Notes under the pieces: generated by a model
What the model saw: the letters and a program-made list of their open reading frames with translations, nothing else
Told to the model about the DNA's origin: nothing
The model's database searches: none
Part shown: positions 17,287-26,443 of the stretch, piece by piece
How the letters are laid out: every line of letters begins with the position of its first letter
Numbering within the stretch: position 1 is the stretch's first letter
Position numbers and translations under genes: made by a program
From: JAZKDW01 sp040387375
GTDB lineage: Bacteria > Pseudomonadota > Gammaproteobacteria > Burkholderiales > Burkholderiaceae_D
Length of the DNA: 64,000 bases
NCBI GenBank assembly: GCA_040387375.1
Contig: JAZKDW010000004.1
Coordinates: 62,001-126,000, forward strand
Direction of reading: 5' to 3'

Positions 17287-17578
17287 CAGTCGAGCGCCCG
17301 TATGGTTGACCTTGTTTGCTCCTGGAGGGAGGGAATGGCAGTAAGGAAGCGCGATTCGGAGTTTGATTTTAATTCAGGCGGGACAGGCATATTTTTTTAT
17401 CCATGTTCACAATTCGTGTCCATTATATGGCCCGTTGATGACCAACAGCATCTTCCCGCGAAAAGTCGTATTGAATAATACAACGATGGCCACGCCGTCG
17501 TGCGGGACGGCCAGGTGTGCCGCTTGTGTTATCGTCTTGCATCAAAATCAGGCGAACAACCACTTAAAGCTTGTCTCC
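17287..17578. other. Intergenic left junction of the catabolic block
   Basis: 292 bases between the divergent pilD (minus) and LysR gene (plus). It is AT-rich for the window and holds an 11-bp dyad CCAT-TAT-ATGG (17420-17430), whose minus strand contains TATAAT. No integrase, insertion-sequence end, tRNA piece or direct repeat shared with the right junction (51972-52237) could be seen by eye. Confidence 0.5.
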
Positions 17579-18514
17579 ATGGAATTGCGTCAGCTCCGCT
17601 ATTACGTTGCCATTGTCGACCACGGCTCCCTGTCCCGCGCGGCCCGGGTGCTGCATATCGCCCAACCCGCGCTGACGCAACAGATACAGAATCTGGAAGT
17701 CGAGCTGGGGGCAAAGCTGTTGCACCGCTCGGCGCAGGGCGTGCTGGCGACCGACACCGGCAAGACTTTTTATGAGCATGCGCTGGCGATTTTGAAGCAG
17801 GTCGACGATGCGAAGGCGGCGGTGGCCCAAACCACCAGCAACCCGACCGGCTCGGTCGCGCTCGGCATGCCGCAAAGCGTATCCGGCGCGCTGGCCTTGC
17901 CATTGCTGAAGGCAGTGCGCGAAACCTATCCGGAAATCACCCTTCAGCTGACGGAGGAATTATCCGGCAACCTGTTTGAACAATTGCGCTCCGGACGCCT
18001 CAATCTGGCCGTCCTGTTCGATGATGGACAACTGACGGTTTTTGAAAAAACGCCGCTGGTCGAAGAAACCATGATGTTCATCACCTGCGCCAATTCCCGC
18101 TTCGGCATCACCCGTTCATCGATCCCGCTGGCAAAGGTGGTCCAGCTGCCGCTGATCCTGCCCAGTCTCCAGCACGGCGTGCGTCCGCGCATCGAAAATG
18201 TGGTTCGTGCGAATACCATGGCCCTGACAAACGTCATCGAAATCAATTCCGTCGCCATTCTCAAGTCCGCATTGCTGGCCGATCTGGGCGTCACCATTCT
18301 GCCGACTGCGCCGTTCCTGTCCGAGATCGAACGAGGCCTCCTGTCCGCGTACCCGATCACCGGCGCCACCATATCCCGCACCATCGCGCTTTGTTCATCA
18401 AAGAATATTCCACTGACCGATGCCGCGTCTGCGGTGGAACGCCTGGTCATTGATGTCACCGCGGATCTGTGCCGCCTGGGCACTTGGCCGGGCGCACATG
18501 CGCTCGGCGGCTAG
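17579..18514 (+). CDS. LysR-family transcriptional regulator
   Basis: 311 residues. The N-terminal helix-turn-helix reads MELRQLRYYVAIVDHGSLSRAARVLHIAQPALTQQIQNLE, a classic LysR start, and a co-inducer-binding domain follows. The start at 17579 fits the family exactly; 72 extra codons upstream are open but not LysR-like. The N-terminus resembles the NAC/CbnR-like group of regulators of aromatic catabolism. It converges on the flavoprotein gene that ends the liv operon, and may control that operon or pathway genes further in; its target is not shown by position. Confidence 0.94.
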   Translation: MELRQLRYYVAIVDHGSLSRAARVLHIAQPALTQQIQNLEVELGAKLLHRSAQGVLATDTGKTFYEHALAILKQVDDAKAAVAQTTSNPTGSVALGMPQSVSGALALPLLKAVRETYPEITLQLTEELSGNLFEQLRSGRLNLAVLFDDGQLTVFEKTPLVEETMMFITCANSRFGITRSSIPLAKVVQLPLILPSLQHGVRPRIENVVRANTMALTNVIEINSVAILKSALLADLGVTILPTAPFLSEIERGLLSAYPITGATISRTIALCSSKNIPLTDAASAVERLVIDVTADLCRLGTWPGAHALGG

Positions 18515-18567
18515 AATCTCGCCTTCTCGCACAAACACATCCAAGGTCACCACGCGGCTACAGCGAT

Positions 18568-20283
18568 TTAATCGATTTCCCTGGCCGACTGCCCAGCCGC
18601 ATGCAATGCCGCCCGATAGCCAAACACCATGGCCGGGCCGAGGATGACACCGCCGCCCGGGCACAAGCCGCGCATGACCGACGCCATGTCGTTTCCACAG
18701 GCGTACAGGCCTTCGATCAACTGATCTTCCCCGTTCAGCACTTGCGCGTTTTCATTGGTTTTCAGGCCGATGCTGACGCTGAGAGTCGCGGGCGTAATCG
18801 GCAATGCGTAGAAAGGCGCCACCTCGATTGCCTTCAGGTTCGGATTGGGTTTGACCGTCGGATCGCCATTGAACCAGTTGAACGCGGTCGTCCCCTTTGC
18901 GAACTCGCTGTCGACCCCGGTCTTTGCAAAGTCGTTGTGCCGACCGATCGATTCGGTTAACTGCGTGCCGTCAACGCCAATTTTGCCGGCGAGTTCCTGC
19001 AGGCTTTGCGCTTCCACCAGATAACCTGCCTCCAGATAAGAGCGCAGGTCATTTGCGCGCGGACGCACGATTCCCAGGCCGTAGCGCTTGAGGAAATAGC
19101 TATCGCAAATCAGATGCGCGCGGGGCACTTCACCCGGCGGTGTGTAGGCGTACATCGCCTGGACCACATCATGGTAGGAGTTTGCTTCGTTCACGAAACG
19201 CCTTCCAGTGGCATTCACCGCGATGGCACCGGGCTTGCCGCGGTCGAGGTAACCGTAAGGGAAAACAGTCGTGGTGCCGTCCTTTTCCTTCATGACCGAC
19301 GCCGGTGTCCATACGGCGGGCGTCGAGACCGTGCGGTCGATGACCGCGCCAGCCTTCAACGCCGCCTGCAGGCCGTCGCCGGTGGAGCCATGATGGGCAA
19401 CGGTATGATTGTGGGGAAAATTTTTCATCAGGTCTTTTTGCAGCGCCGAGCTTTGGGCGGCTCCGCCCGTTGCCAGCACCACGCCGCGCCTGGCCCTGAT
19501 GCGCCTGCGACCCATGGCTGTTTCGACCACGGCGCCTTCGACTCTGCCGTCTTTTGAAATCAGTTCCACCAGGGAGGTGTTGAGCCTGATATCGGCTTTT
19601 GCCTTGCGCAGGCTTGAAAAAAGCCGGCCGATCAAGGCATTGCCATTGACGAGCCGGGTGCCGCGCGGGTAGCGCAGACGGTCCATGGCGTAACGGAAAA
19701 TACTGCGCGTAACGACGGAAAAAGCCTGATACGACTTGAAGGGCTGCAGCATCATCGGAATGTCCGACGACGGCACCATCATGCCGCCCAGCGCCATCAG
19801 TCTTTTCAGGGGTGGCGCAAGGAATTTGAAATCCTGCCCGAGCGTGCGGCCGTCAAACGGCTTGGCCATCAGCACGCGGCCGGCGGCCATGCCGCCCGGC
19901 GTATCCGGATGGTAGTCCGGCATCGCAATGGCGTCGAACACAAGCTCGCTCTTTTGCTCCAGATAGTCGACCATGGACGGGCCAGTGTCGATGTAGGCGT
20001 CCAGAAGTTCATGCCGGGCATGACTGCCAAGTTCGTTGCGAAGATACTCCTGTCCCCGCTCCCGCGTATCCTGGTACCCTGCGCGCGCCGCCTGCGACGA
20101 GCCGGCAATCCATATGGCGCCGCCCGATGTCGCGCTGGTCCCGCCGATCAGCGCTGTTTTTTCACAGAGGATGACGGCCAGCCCTTCCAGCGCAGCGACA
20201 AGTGCCGCGGTCGAACCGCCAGCGCCGCTGCCAATCACCAGCAGATCAGTCTGCTCGTCCCACGCCTGTTCCTTGCTTTGCAT
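18568..20283 (-). CDS. FAD-dependent dehydrogenase, 3-ketosteroid-dehydrogenase/fumarate-reductase type
   Basis: 571 residues. The FAD fold starts with DLLVIGSGAGGSTAAL and continues with EKTALIGGTSATSGGAIWI. The C-terminus APFYALPITPATLSVSIGLK then GLYACGNDMASVMRG resembles 3-ketosteroid 1-dehydrogenases more than fumarate reductases, because the His and Arg motifs of fumarate binding are not visible. It probably desaturates a keto ring or acid next to a carbonyl. It is the last gene of the livKHMGF operon, so it likely acts on the imported compound. A close paralogue is at 40027-41730. The start at 20283 has an AGGCGG site; an upstream start adds 13 residues. Confidence 0.9.
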   Translation of the reverse strand: MQSKEQAWDEQTDLLVIGSGAGGSTAALVAALEGLAVILCEKTALIGGTSATSGGAIWIAGSSQAARAGYQDTRERGQEYLRNELGSHARHELLDAYIDTGPSMVDYLEQKSELVFDAIAMPDYHPDTPGGMAAGRVLMAKPFDGRTLGQDFKFLAPPLKRLMALGGMMVPSSDIPMMLQPFKSYQAFSVVTRSIFRYAMDRLRYPRGTRLVNGNALIGRLFSSLRKAKADIRLNTSLVELISKDGRVEGAVVETAMGRRRIRARRGVVLATGGAAQSSALQKDLMKNFPHNHTVAHHGSTGDGLQAALKAGAVIDRTVSTPAVWTPASVMKEKDGTTTVFPYGYLDRGKPGAIAVNATGRRFVNEANSYHDVVQAMYAYTPPGEVPRAHLICDSYFLKRYGLGIVRPRANDLRSYLEAGYLVEAQSLQELAGKIGVDGTQLTESIGRHNDFAKTGVDSEFAKGTTAFNWFNGDPTVKPNPNLKAIEVAPFYALPITPATLSVSIGLKTNENAQVLNGEDQLIEGLYACGNDMASVMRGLCPGGGVILGPAMVFGYRAALHAAGQSAREID

Positions 20284-20355
20284 TTTCCGCCTTGAAGAAA
20301 GAGGGATTCCACGACAGCTCATCGCCTTCCGGACGATTCATGCGCGGCCCTGTTG

Positions 20356-21057
20356 TCAGGCCCCGAGGTACGCTTCCCGCACCGCCGGATCGTTGGCCAG
20401 CTGATCTGACGGACCGTGCAGTTTGACTTCGCCATTCTCGAGCACATAGGCATAATCGCTGATCGAAAGCGCCATGCGCGCGTTTTGCTCCACCAGCAAG
20501 ATCGTTGTTCCCTGCGTGTGCAGCTGCTGGATGACTTCAAAAATGTTTTCGATCAGGACCGGCGACAGCCCCAGGCTCGGCTCGTCCAGCAGCAGGATCT
20601 TCGGGCGCGCCATGATCGCCCGCCCGATCATCAGCATCTGCTGTTCACCGCCGGACAGTGTTCCGGCTTCCTGCTTCAGGCGTTCTTTCAGGCGCGGGAA
20701 AAGCGTGTATACGCGTTCGAAATCATCCGCGGATTCGGCCTTCCGCCGCAGCCAGGTTCCAACCAGCAGGTTGTCGGCAACCGTCATCTCCGGGAAAATT
20801 TCCCGCCCTTCCGGCACCTGGACGATTCCCTTGGCAACAACACCGTCCGCCCGCATGCCCGAGATCGGCGCTCCTTCAAACAGGATGCTCCCCTTCTTTA
20901 AAGGCACCATCCCGGAAATGCAGTTCAGCGTCGTGCTTTTGCCCGCGCCATTCGCGCCAAGCAAGGCGACAATTTTGCCGCTCGGGACTTCCAGCGATAC
21001 ATTTTCAAGCGCGACGATGGCGCCGTAGGAAGCCGAAATACCTTCAACCTTAAGCAT
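20356..21057 (-). CDS. livF: Branched-chain-type ABC transporter ATPase LivF
   Basis: 233 residues. Walker A GANGAGKSTTLN, Q-loop, signature LSGGEQQMLMIGRA and Walker B ILLLDEPSLGLSP are present, with the short C-terminus typical of LivF. One of two cytoplasmic ATPases of the importer encoded here. The start at 21057 overlaps the end of livG by eight bases; nine more in-frame codons upstream lie inside livG. In such catabolic clusters Liv-type importers often carry aromatic or other acids rather than amino acids. Confidence 0.95.
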   Translation of the reverse strand: MLKVEGISASYGAIVALENVSLEVPSGKIVALLGANGAGKSTTLNCISGMVPLKKGSILFEGAPISGMRADGVVAKGIVQVPEGREIFPEMTVADNLLVGTWLRRKAESADDFERVYTLFPRLKERLKQEAGTLSGGEQQMLMIGRAIMARPKILLLDEPSLGLSPVLIENIFEVIQQLHTQGTTILLVEQNARMALSISDYAYVLENGEVKLHGPSDQLANDPAVREAYLGA

Positions 21058-21820
21058 GGGCGCCTTTTCCGAGGTAAGCCTCAATCACCGTGGGGTTTGT
21101 CCTGATTTCCACCGGCGACCCTTCGGCGATCTTCACGCCCTGGTTCAGGACGGTAATCCGCTCGGCAACCGACATGACCAGCTGCATCACATGCTCGACC
21201 AGCAGGATGGTGACGCCTTCGGTTTTCACCAGATCGACCAGCAGCGCATCGAGGGCTGCAATTTCGCGGTTGCGCAAGCCCGCCGCGGGTTCATCCATCA
21301 CCAGCAGCCTGGGCCGGGACGCGAGCGCTCGCACCACGTCCAGCGTCTTCTGCCGGCCAAAATCCAGTTCTCCTGCCGGCGTGTCGCGGAATGCCGCGAG
21401 ACCGCTTCGTTCCAGCAGGGATTCAGCCTGTTCCACCGCAGCTCGCTCGGTTATGTTGCGACGCTTCCCGGGAAGAAAGCCCGGATATCGAGGCACCTGC
21501 GTCATCATGCCGATCAGTACATTTTCGAGCACGCTCATGGTGCCGAAAAGTTCAATGTTCTGAAACGTCCTTGCGATACCGATTGAGGGTATCGCATGCG
21601 CCGGCTGCTGCAGGATCGAACGGCCGTCGAACTGGATGTCGCCGGAGGTCGGATTGTAAAAGCGGGAAATGCAGTTGAATACAGTTGATTTTCCAGCGCC
21701 GTTGGGACCGATCAGCGCGTGAATGCTGCCCTGCCTGACTTCCATCGAAAAATCGTCGAGCGCACGCAGTCCGCCAAACTGGATGGACAGGTTTTTAATT
21801 GAAAAAAAACTGGCGCTCAT
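21050..21820 (-). CDS. livG: Branched-chain-type ABC transporter ATPase LivG
   Basis: 256 residues. Walker A GPNGAGKSTVFNCI, the PGFLPGKRRNITERA insert between Walker A and signature typical of LivG, Walker B LLVMDEPAAGLRNRE and the C-terminal AYLGKGAHA tail are visible. The signature region reads LDFGRQKTLDVVRALA, a common LivG variant. It overlaps livM by four bases and livF by eight, so the importer subunits are translated together. Confidence 0.95.
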   Translation of the reverse strand: MSASFFSIKNLSIQFGGLRALDDFSMEVRQGSIHALIGPNGAGKSTVFNCISRFYNPTSGDIQFDGRSILQQPAHAIPSIGIARTFQNIELFGTMSVLENVLIGMMTQVPRYPGFLPGKRRNITERAAVEQAESLLERSGLAAFRDTPAGELDFGRQKTLDVVRALASRPRLLVMDEPAAGLRNREIAALDALLVDLVKTEGVTILLVEHVMQLVMSVAERITVLNQGVKIAEGSPVEIRTNPTVIEAYLGKGAHA

Positions 21821-22806
21821 ACGTTATGCCGCTTTTCTTCAGGTAACTTCGCGGCCGGCGCACGCGTGAACAGTTTCACTAACGATCCCCATATGCCCTG
21901 CGGCATGAACATGATGCTGAGCATCAGGATTAAACCGTAAACCAGTTCCTGCCAAATCTGGAAGCTGCGCATGGTGGTGCGCAATACTTCCGGCAACAGG
22001 CCGAGGATGACAACGCCGACAAGAACACCCGGCAGCCGGCCCATGCCGCCAACCACAATCATGGTCAATACGAGAATAGTGGTGTTGAAGCCGAATTGAT
22101 CGGGACTGACGAACGACTGCGCAAGCGTGAACATGCCGCCCGCAACACCGGCGTAAATTGCTGAGATGCCGAAGGCGACGACCTTGGTTCGGCGCACGTT
22201 GACGCCTGAACTCGTGGCCACATGTTCGGACTCCCGCACAGCGGCCATCTCACGGCCGAAGCGCGATCGCGACAGGTACATCGTTGCCGCTATCATCAGG
22301 GCCAGAATGCTGGCCGAAACCGGAAAGGCGCTAAAGTCCGTCGACACCCGAAAGCCCAGCACGTTCGACGGAATGATCCGCAATCCGGTCGAGCCGCCGG
22401 TCACCGGCTCCCAGGTGTTGAACACCCAGTACATGCCCTCCGCGAAAGCGAAGGTGGCAAGCGCCAGGTAAATGTCGCGCATGCGTGTGGCCGGAATCGC
22501 AACCAGCACGCCCACGACCCCTGCCAGCAATGCTGCGAGCGGCATGCCAATGGCGAAGGGCACGCCAAATTTCACGTTGAGCAGGGCGGTGGCGTAACAG
22601 CCGAGGCCGAAAAACGCGGTATGCGCGAAGGCAAATTGCCCAGCCCATCCCAGAAGTATGTCGAGGCCGATCGCCAGTACCGCATACATCATGAGCACGT
22701 TGCCGATATAGAGCAGGTACTGGTTGGCAAACATCGGCAGCACCAGGCCGGCAATCAGCAAGGCAATGAGCGGCGACAACTGTCGAAGGGAAAGTGAACC
22801 GTACAT
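21817..22806 (-). CDS. livM: Branched-chain-type ABC transporter permease LivM
   Basis: 329 residues with about nine or ten hydrophobic helices and the family signature GLDILLGWAGQFAFAHTAFFGLGCYATALL. It forms the membrane channel with LivH. The start at 22806 begins MYGSLSLRQLSPL and lies one base after the livH stop; a longer open frame reaches into livH but encodes arginine- and serine-rich sequence unlike a permease. Confidence 0.95.
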   Translation of the reverse strand: MYGSLSLRQLSPLIALLIAGLVLPMFANQYLLYIGNVLMMYAVLAIGLDILLGWAGQFAFAHTAFFGLGCYATALLNVKFGVPFAIGMPLAALLAGVVGVLVAIPATRMRDIYLALATFAFAEGMYWVFNTWEPVTGGSTGLRIIPSNVLGFRVSTDFSAFPVSASILALMIAATMYLSRSRFGREMAAVRESEHVATSSGVNVRRTKVVAFGISAIYAGVAGGMFTLAQSFVSPDQFGFNTTILVLTMIVVGGMGRLPGVLVGVVILGLLPEVLRTTMRSFQIWQELVYGLILMLSIMFMPQGIWGSLVKLFTRAPAAKLPEEKRHNV

Positions 22807-22807
22807 G

Positions 22808-23713
22808 TCAGACTTTCTTGATGCGGTGGCGGCCGCCGAACAGGCCCTGAGGCCGGAACACCAGCACCAGCATGATGACCACGAACGGGGTAACCGCAAT
22901 GGCGGTCGACGAAATGGTGACGCCGACCAGATTCTGGATGATGCCCAGCAAAATGCCGCCGACGACAACGCCGGGCAGACTGACGAAACCGCCGATGATG
23001 GCGGCCGCAAACGCGAGCAGGGTGACTTGGCCGCCGAAGTCCGGTGAAATCGGCAGCTTGGCGCCGATCAGGACACCGGCTACCCCCGAAATTGCGCAGG
23101 CGATGCCCCAGCTCAGCAGTTGCATGCGCTGCACCGGTATGCCGACGAGGGCAGCGGCGCGGGGATTCTGGCTGGTTGCGCGCAATACCTTGCCGGTAAG
23201 CGTCAGCTGGAAAAAAACGTACAGCGCAAACATCAGCACAATCGAGATCACCACGATCGCGATATCCTGCAATTGCACGACTACCGGGCCCCAGAATATC
23301 GGCGGGCCACTGAAAGCCGGCGGCAAGCGGCGTACTTCCTCGGTGAAAATGAACAGGCGTGTCGCGCCTTTAAGCACATACGAAAGGCCAAGCGTGGCAA
23401 TGACCAGCGCAACCAGCGTTCGCTGTCCATGCCTGGCGCGTTTGAGCACACTCTGCAGCACCACCCGGTTGAAGGCAGCGCCCAGGCAAAACAGCCCCAG
23501 TGCGGCAAACACGAATGCGGCGATATAGGGAAGATTGAGGAAAGTCAGCGAGGCCAGGCCGACGTAGGCGCCTACCATCACAACTTCGCCACCGGCAAAA
23601 TTGACGACCTCGCTTGCCTTGAAAATCAACACGATCGACAGGGCGACAAGCGCGTAAACACAGCCAGACACAATTCCGCTGGCGATACTCTGATAAAGCG
23701 CCATGGTCGACAC
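22808..23713 (-). CDS. livH: Branched-chain-type ABC transporter permease LivH
   Basis: 301 residues, strongly hydrophobic, with the LivH-type segment ASGIVSGCVYALVALSIVLI near the start and VVGGILLGIIQNLVG near the end. The likely start is the GTG at 23713, placed five bases after AAGGAG; an ATG three codons on is the alternative. It pairs with LivM in the inner membrane. Confidence 0.95.
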   Translation of the reverse strand: MSTMALYQSIASGIVSGCVYALVALSIVLIFKASEVVNFAGGEVVMVGAYVGLASLTFLNLPYIAAFVFAALGLFCLGAAFNRVVLQSVLKRARHGQRTLVALVIATLGLSYVLKGATRLFIFTEEVRRLPPAFSGPPIFWGPVVVQLQDIAIVVISIVLMFALYVFFQLTLTGKVLRATSQNPRAAALVGIPVQRMQLLSWGIACAISGVAGVLIGAKLPISPDFGGQVTLLAFAAAIIGGFVSLPGVVVGGILLGIIQNLVGVTISSTAIAVTPFVVIMLVLVFRPQGLFGGRHRIKKV

Positions 23714-23812
23714 AAAGACTCCTTGTTATTCTATTTTTGTGCGGGGCGCCATCGATCTGATCGCGCGAGAAGGGCCCCGCCGGGATAATCAGTTTTTACC
23801 TTGCGGCGCAAC

Positions 23813-25036
23813 TTACTTGCCCGCGGTGCTGCCATCCCATGTATAGACGCCGGGCATCAGGGTGCTCTTCGCGCCGTCGAATTTAAATATGGACTGGGCG
23901 CGAAACGCGTCGCGGCGACCCTTGCCAAATTCAAACGGGGCGGCCATCACGCCCGAATCCAGCTTCAGGTTTTCCATCGCGTCGACGAACTTCTCGCGGG
24001 TAAGGTCCTTGCCCACTTTTTCGAGCGCCGCGGTCACTGCCATCGCCGATGCAATCCCGTATGCCATGAATGCGGAAGGAATGGTACGGTCCGGATAGGC
24101 TTTCTTGTACATGTCCACCCACTTTGCCTGCTTGGGGCCGTTGGCAAGATCGTTGAGCGGGGCGCTGTAATAGAAGTTTTTCAGCGCCTCGTTATTTCCG
24201 ACGTTCTTGGCAAACACTTCCGGCGCCGGGATGCCCTGAACGGCCTGCACCACAGGCTGCTTCATGCCGTATTCGGCAAGCTTTTGCGCGATGAGCACCG
24301 CAGGGCCGGGGTACGCGGCGGAGATGATCACATCCGGATTGGCTGCCCTGACATTCAGGATCGGCGCGGTGACGTCCGTGATGCCCGGTGCGATGCGCTC
24401 GTAGGCAACGATTTGTATGCCCTTCTTGTCAGCCAGTGCCTTGGCGGCGCCGTAGTTCGATCCGCCGTATTCATCGTTATGGGCGATATAGGCAATGCGT
24501 TTTCCCTTGAGGAAATCAATCGAAAAACCCATGATGGCTGCGCCAATCGCCCCTTGCGAACCCGGGAAAGCGCCGAAGACGTAGCGCGTGGGCGGAAACA
24601 CGGCCGGGTCGCCGGAAGCATTCAGCATGACAAACGGGACTTTTTCGCGGTTTACGAATTCCTGCGCGCCGACTACGGATGCAGTGCACGAACCACCGTT
24701 GATGAGGAAAACCTTGTCCACGGTGACGAATTTGCGAGCGAGAGTGCCCACTTCAGTCGCGTTGCACTTGTCGTCTTCAGCGATCACGCGAATCTTGCGG
24801 CCGTGGATGCCGCCTTTTTTGTTGGTCTCGTCGTACCACATCTTTGCGGCCTGAAGCGGGTCCTGGCCAAAAGCGACCAGCGGACCGGAAAGCGGCGCGT
24901 GCAGTCCGATCACGATCTCGGTATCCGTCACGCCGGGGTCGGCGGCAAAAACTGTACCGGCCGTCGCGCCGGCAATCACAAGCCCTGCGGCGATTGCTGT
25001 ATTGATCCGGCTCTTGAAACGATTTGTGATCTGCAT
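23813..25036 (-). CDS. livK: Branched-chain-type ABC transporter substrate-binding protein
   Basis: 407 residues, a periplasmic type I receptor of the Leu/Ile/Val family. An N-terminal signal peptide (INTAIAAGLVIAGATAGTVFAAD) is followed by DTEIVIGLHAPLSGPLVAFGQDPLQAA and LRVI-type motifs of the family. It heads the operon livKHMGF plus a dehydrogenase gene. The ligand is not known; the context points to a ring compound or carboxylic acid to be oxidised. The 253-base gap upstream holds dyads that may be operators. Confidence 0.93.
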   Translation of the reverse strand: MQITNRFKSRINTAIAAGLVIAGATAGTVFAADPGVTDTEIVIGLHAPLSGPLVAFGQDPLQAAKMWYDETNKKGGIHGRKIRVIAEDDKCNATEVGTLARKFVTVDKVFLINGGSCTASVVGAQEFVNREKVPFVMLNASGDPAVFPPTRYVFGAFPGSQGAIGAAIMGFSIDFLKGKRIAYIAHNDEYGGSNYGAAKALADKKGIQIVAYERIAPGITDVTAPILNVRAANPDVIISAAYPGPAVLIAQKLAEYGMKQPVVQAVQGIPAPEVFAKNVGNNEALKNFYYSAPLNDLANGPKQAKWVDMYKKAYPDRTIPSAFMAYGIASAMAVTAALEKVGKDLTREKFVDAMENLKLDSGVMAAPFEFGKGRRDAFRAQSIFKFDGAKSTLMPGVYTWDGSTAGK

Positions 25037-25129
25037 TTGATTGTCTCCTGGTTTTAATCCCGGATTTGCCCGGCTGATTTTTTCACCGCAAATGTTAGCC
25101 CGTCTTGACCATCTTCACGCAATTAATAA

Positions 25130-25148
25130 TTGCGAAACCAAATCGCAA
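25130..25148. promoter_or_regulatory. Dyad TTGCG-N9-CGCAA, possible operator
   Basis: Perfect 5-bp inverted repeat in the gap between the divergent livK and hydrolase genes, about 95 bases before the livK start. Its size and spacing would suit a LysR-type or similar dimeric regulator. Only the symmetry supports it. Confidence 0.35.
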
Positions 25149-25183
25149 ATAACTGCGGTCCTGCCCTGCCTCTTCCTGCGCGA

Positions 25184-25201
25184 GTGCGGTTTGTGCCGCA
25201 C
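25184..25201. promoter_or_regulatory. Dyad GTGCGG-N6-CCGCAC, possible operator or hairpin
   Basis: Perfect 6-bp inverted repeat in the same intergenic gap, about 90 bases before the plus-strand start at 25290. Could be a regulator site for one or both divergent operons, or a leader hairpin. Confidence 0.35.
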
Positions 25202-25289
25202 AATCACGCATCAAAATAAGTGTCATCTTGCACCGGTTTTACCTTAACCTCAACGCAAGGCCAATGTCAACATGCGCACGGGAGCAGAA

Positions 25290-26045
25290 ATGAAAGCAGA
25301 AACGCTGAAAGCAGGATACGCAGATTGCGAGTCGGGCCAGCTGCATTATGTCGCGCGCCGGTCGGCAAACGCCGGCAAGAGCGCCCTCGTCCTTCTCAAC
25401 CCCAGGTCACGCTCCTGCCGCAGACTTCTGCCCTTCATTCCGGATGACAGGCCGGTTTTTATTATCGACATTCCGGGATTGGGAATGTCCTCTCCCCCTC
25501 GCGAGGGCGCCTCGATGCGTGATGTCGCGGCGGCGATCGCCGGCTTTGCCGACGCCCTCGAACTCGGCCCTATCCATGCTTTTGGCATCCATACCGGCGG
25601 CAAGGTCGCCGCGGCGCTGGCCCTGCACTGGCCCGACAAGCTCGCCAGCCTGATCGTATGCGGCAAGAGCCACAGCATCATTCCGTCCCTGGAAAAGCGA
25701 AATTCCGCCATGAAGGAACAGTCAGACAAACCTGACTCGCTGATCATGCGCTCCGAAGGCAGGTATCTTGACGAACCAGACAACGGCAACCCGATGGCGC
25801 GCCTGTACGAGGCAAACTTCAGATTTGACCTCGCGGCTGCAATCGCAGGCGCGCGTGCGCGGACGCTGATCATCGAAATAACATCATCCGAAGAAGATAT
25901 CGCGTATGGCCGCCAGGGCAAGGCGCTGGCTGACCTGAGCCCGCAGGGAACAAGCCTTGAGCTGGCGCAGACCGATGTAACCGGACTCGATTTTTATGCA
26001 GGCGCCGCGCGCGTGGCCGGGGCGATCTGCAGATTCATCGACTGA
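25290..26045 (+). CDS. Alpha/beta-hydrolase-fold protein lacking the usual catalytic residues
   Basis: 251 residues. The fold is suggested by VFIIDIPGLGMSSPP and by an elbow-like segment HAFGIHTGGKVAAAL. The usual nucleophile motif G-x-S-x-G is replaced by G-I-H-T-G (residues 99-103), there is no HG oxyanion motif near residue 37, and no histidine occurs in the last 50 residues where the catalytic His normally lies. It may therefore be non-hydrolytic or use another mechanism. The start at 25290 has GGAG six bases upstream; another start lies six codons earlier. It diverges from livK. Confidence 0.8.
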   Translation: MKAETLKAGYADCESGQLHYVARRSANAGKSALVLLNPRSRSCRRLLPFIPDDRPVFIIDIPGLGMSSPPREGASMRDVAAAIAGFADALELGPIHAFGIHTGGKVAAALALHWPDKLASLIVCGKSHSIIPSLEKRNSAMKEQSDKPDSLIMRSEGRYLDEPDNGNPMARLYEANFRFDLAAAIAGARARTLIIEITSSEEDIAYGRQGKALADLSPQGTSLELAQTDVTGLDFYAGAARVAGAICRFID

Positions 26046-26070
26046 GCGCAATCGGATCGGAACGCCTGCG

Positions 26071-26391
26071 TCACTGCTGGGTTAACGGCGTCCGCACCAC
26101 GATGCCATCAAGGTCTTCCTGCATGATGATCTGGCAACTGAGGCGGCTGTTTTCCTGCACATCCAGCGCGCCCTCCAGCATCATTTCCTCGTTTTTATCC
26201 ATGGCCGGAAGTCTGGCCAGCCAGGCCGCGTCGACGTAGACATGGCAGGTGGCGCAGCTGCAGCTTCCTCCGCAGTCACCGAGGATACCCGGCACCATCT
26301 GGTCGAGGGCAGTCTGCATGACCGATTTGTTCACTTGCGCCGCAACGACTGTGTCGGTTCCCGCGGCGTCAATAAAATGTATCCTGGGCAT
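26071..26391 (-). CDS. 2Fe-2S ferredoxin, adrenodoxin-like
   Basis: 106 residues. The four cluster cysteines are in the pattern C-x5-C-x2-C (CGGSCSCATC holds three of four spaced cysteines) and a final C in SRLSCQIIM, typical of vertebrate-type/adrenodoxin-like ferredoxins that feed electrons to cytochromes P450. It directly follows a P450 gene on the same strand (52 bases), so it is probably its redox partner. No ferredoxin reductase is visible nearby; one of the flavoproteins of the block or a chromosomal reductase would have to serve. Confidence 0.93.
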   Translation of the reverse strand: MPRIHFIDAAGTDTVVAAQVNKSVMQTALDQMVPGILGDCGGSCSCATCHVYVDAAWLARLPAMDKNEEMMLEGALDVQENSRLSCQIIMQEDLDGIVVRTPLTQQ

Positions 26392-26443
26392 TTCTCTCTC
26401 GGTTAAAAACAGGGCCGGTGCGGCGCCGATGTTTACGCTGCGT

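Noticed and set aside
23801..25057. A 418-codon plus-strand frame across livK
   Set aside because: Mirrors the livK gene almost end to end and lacks family motifs.
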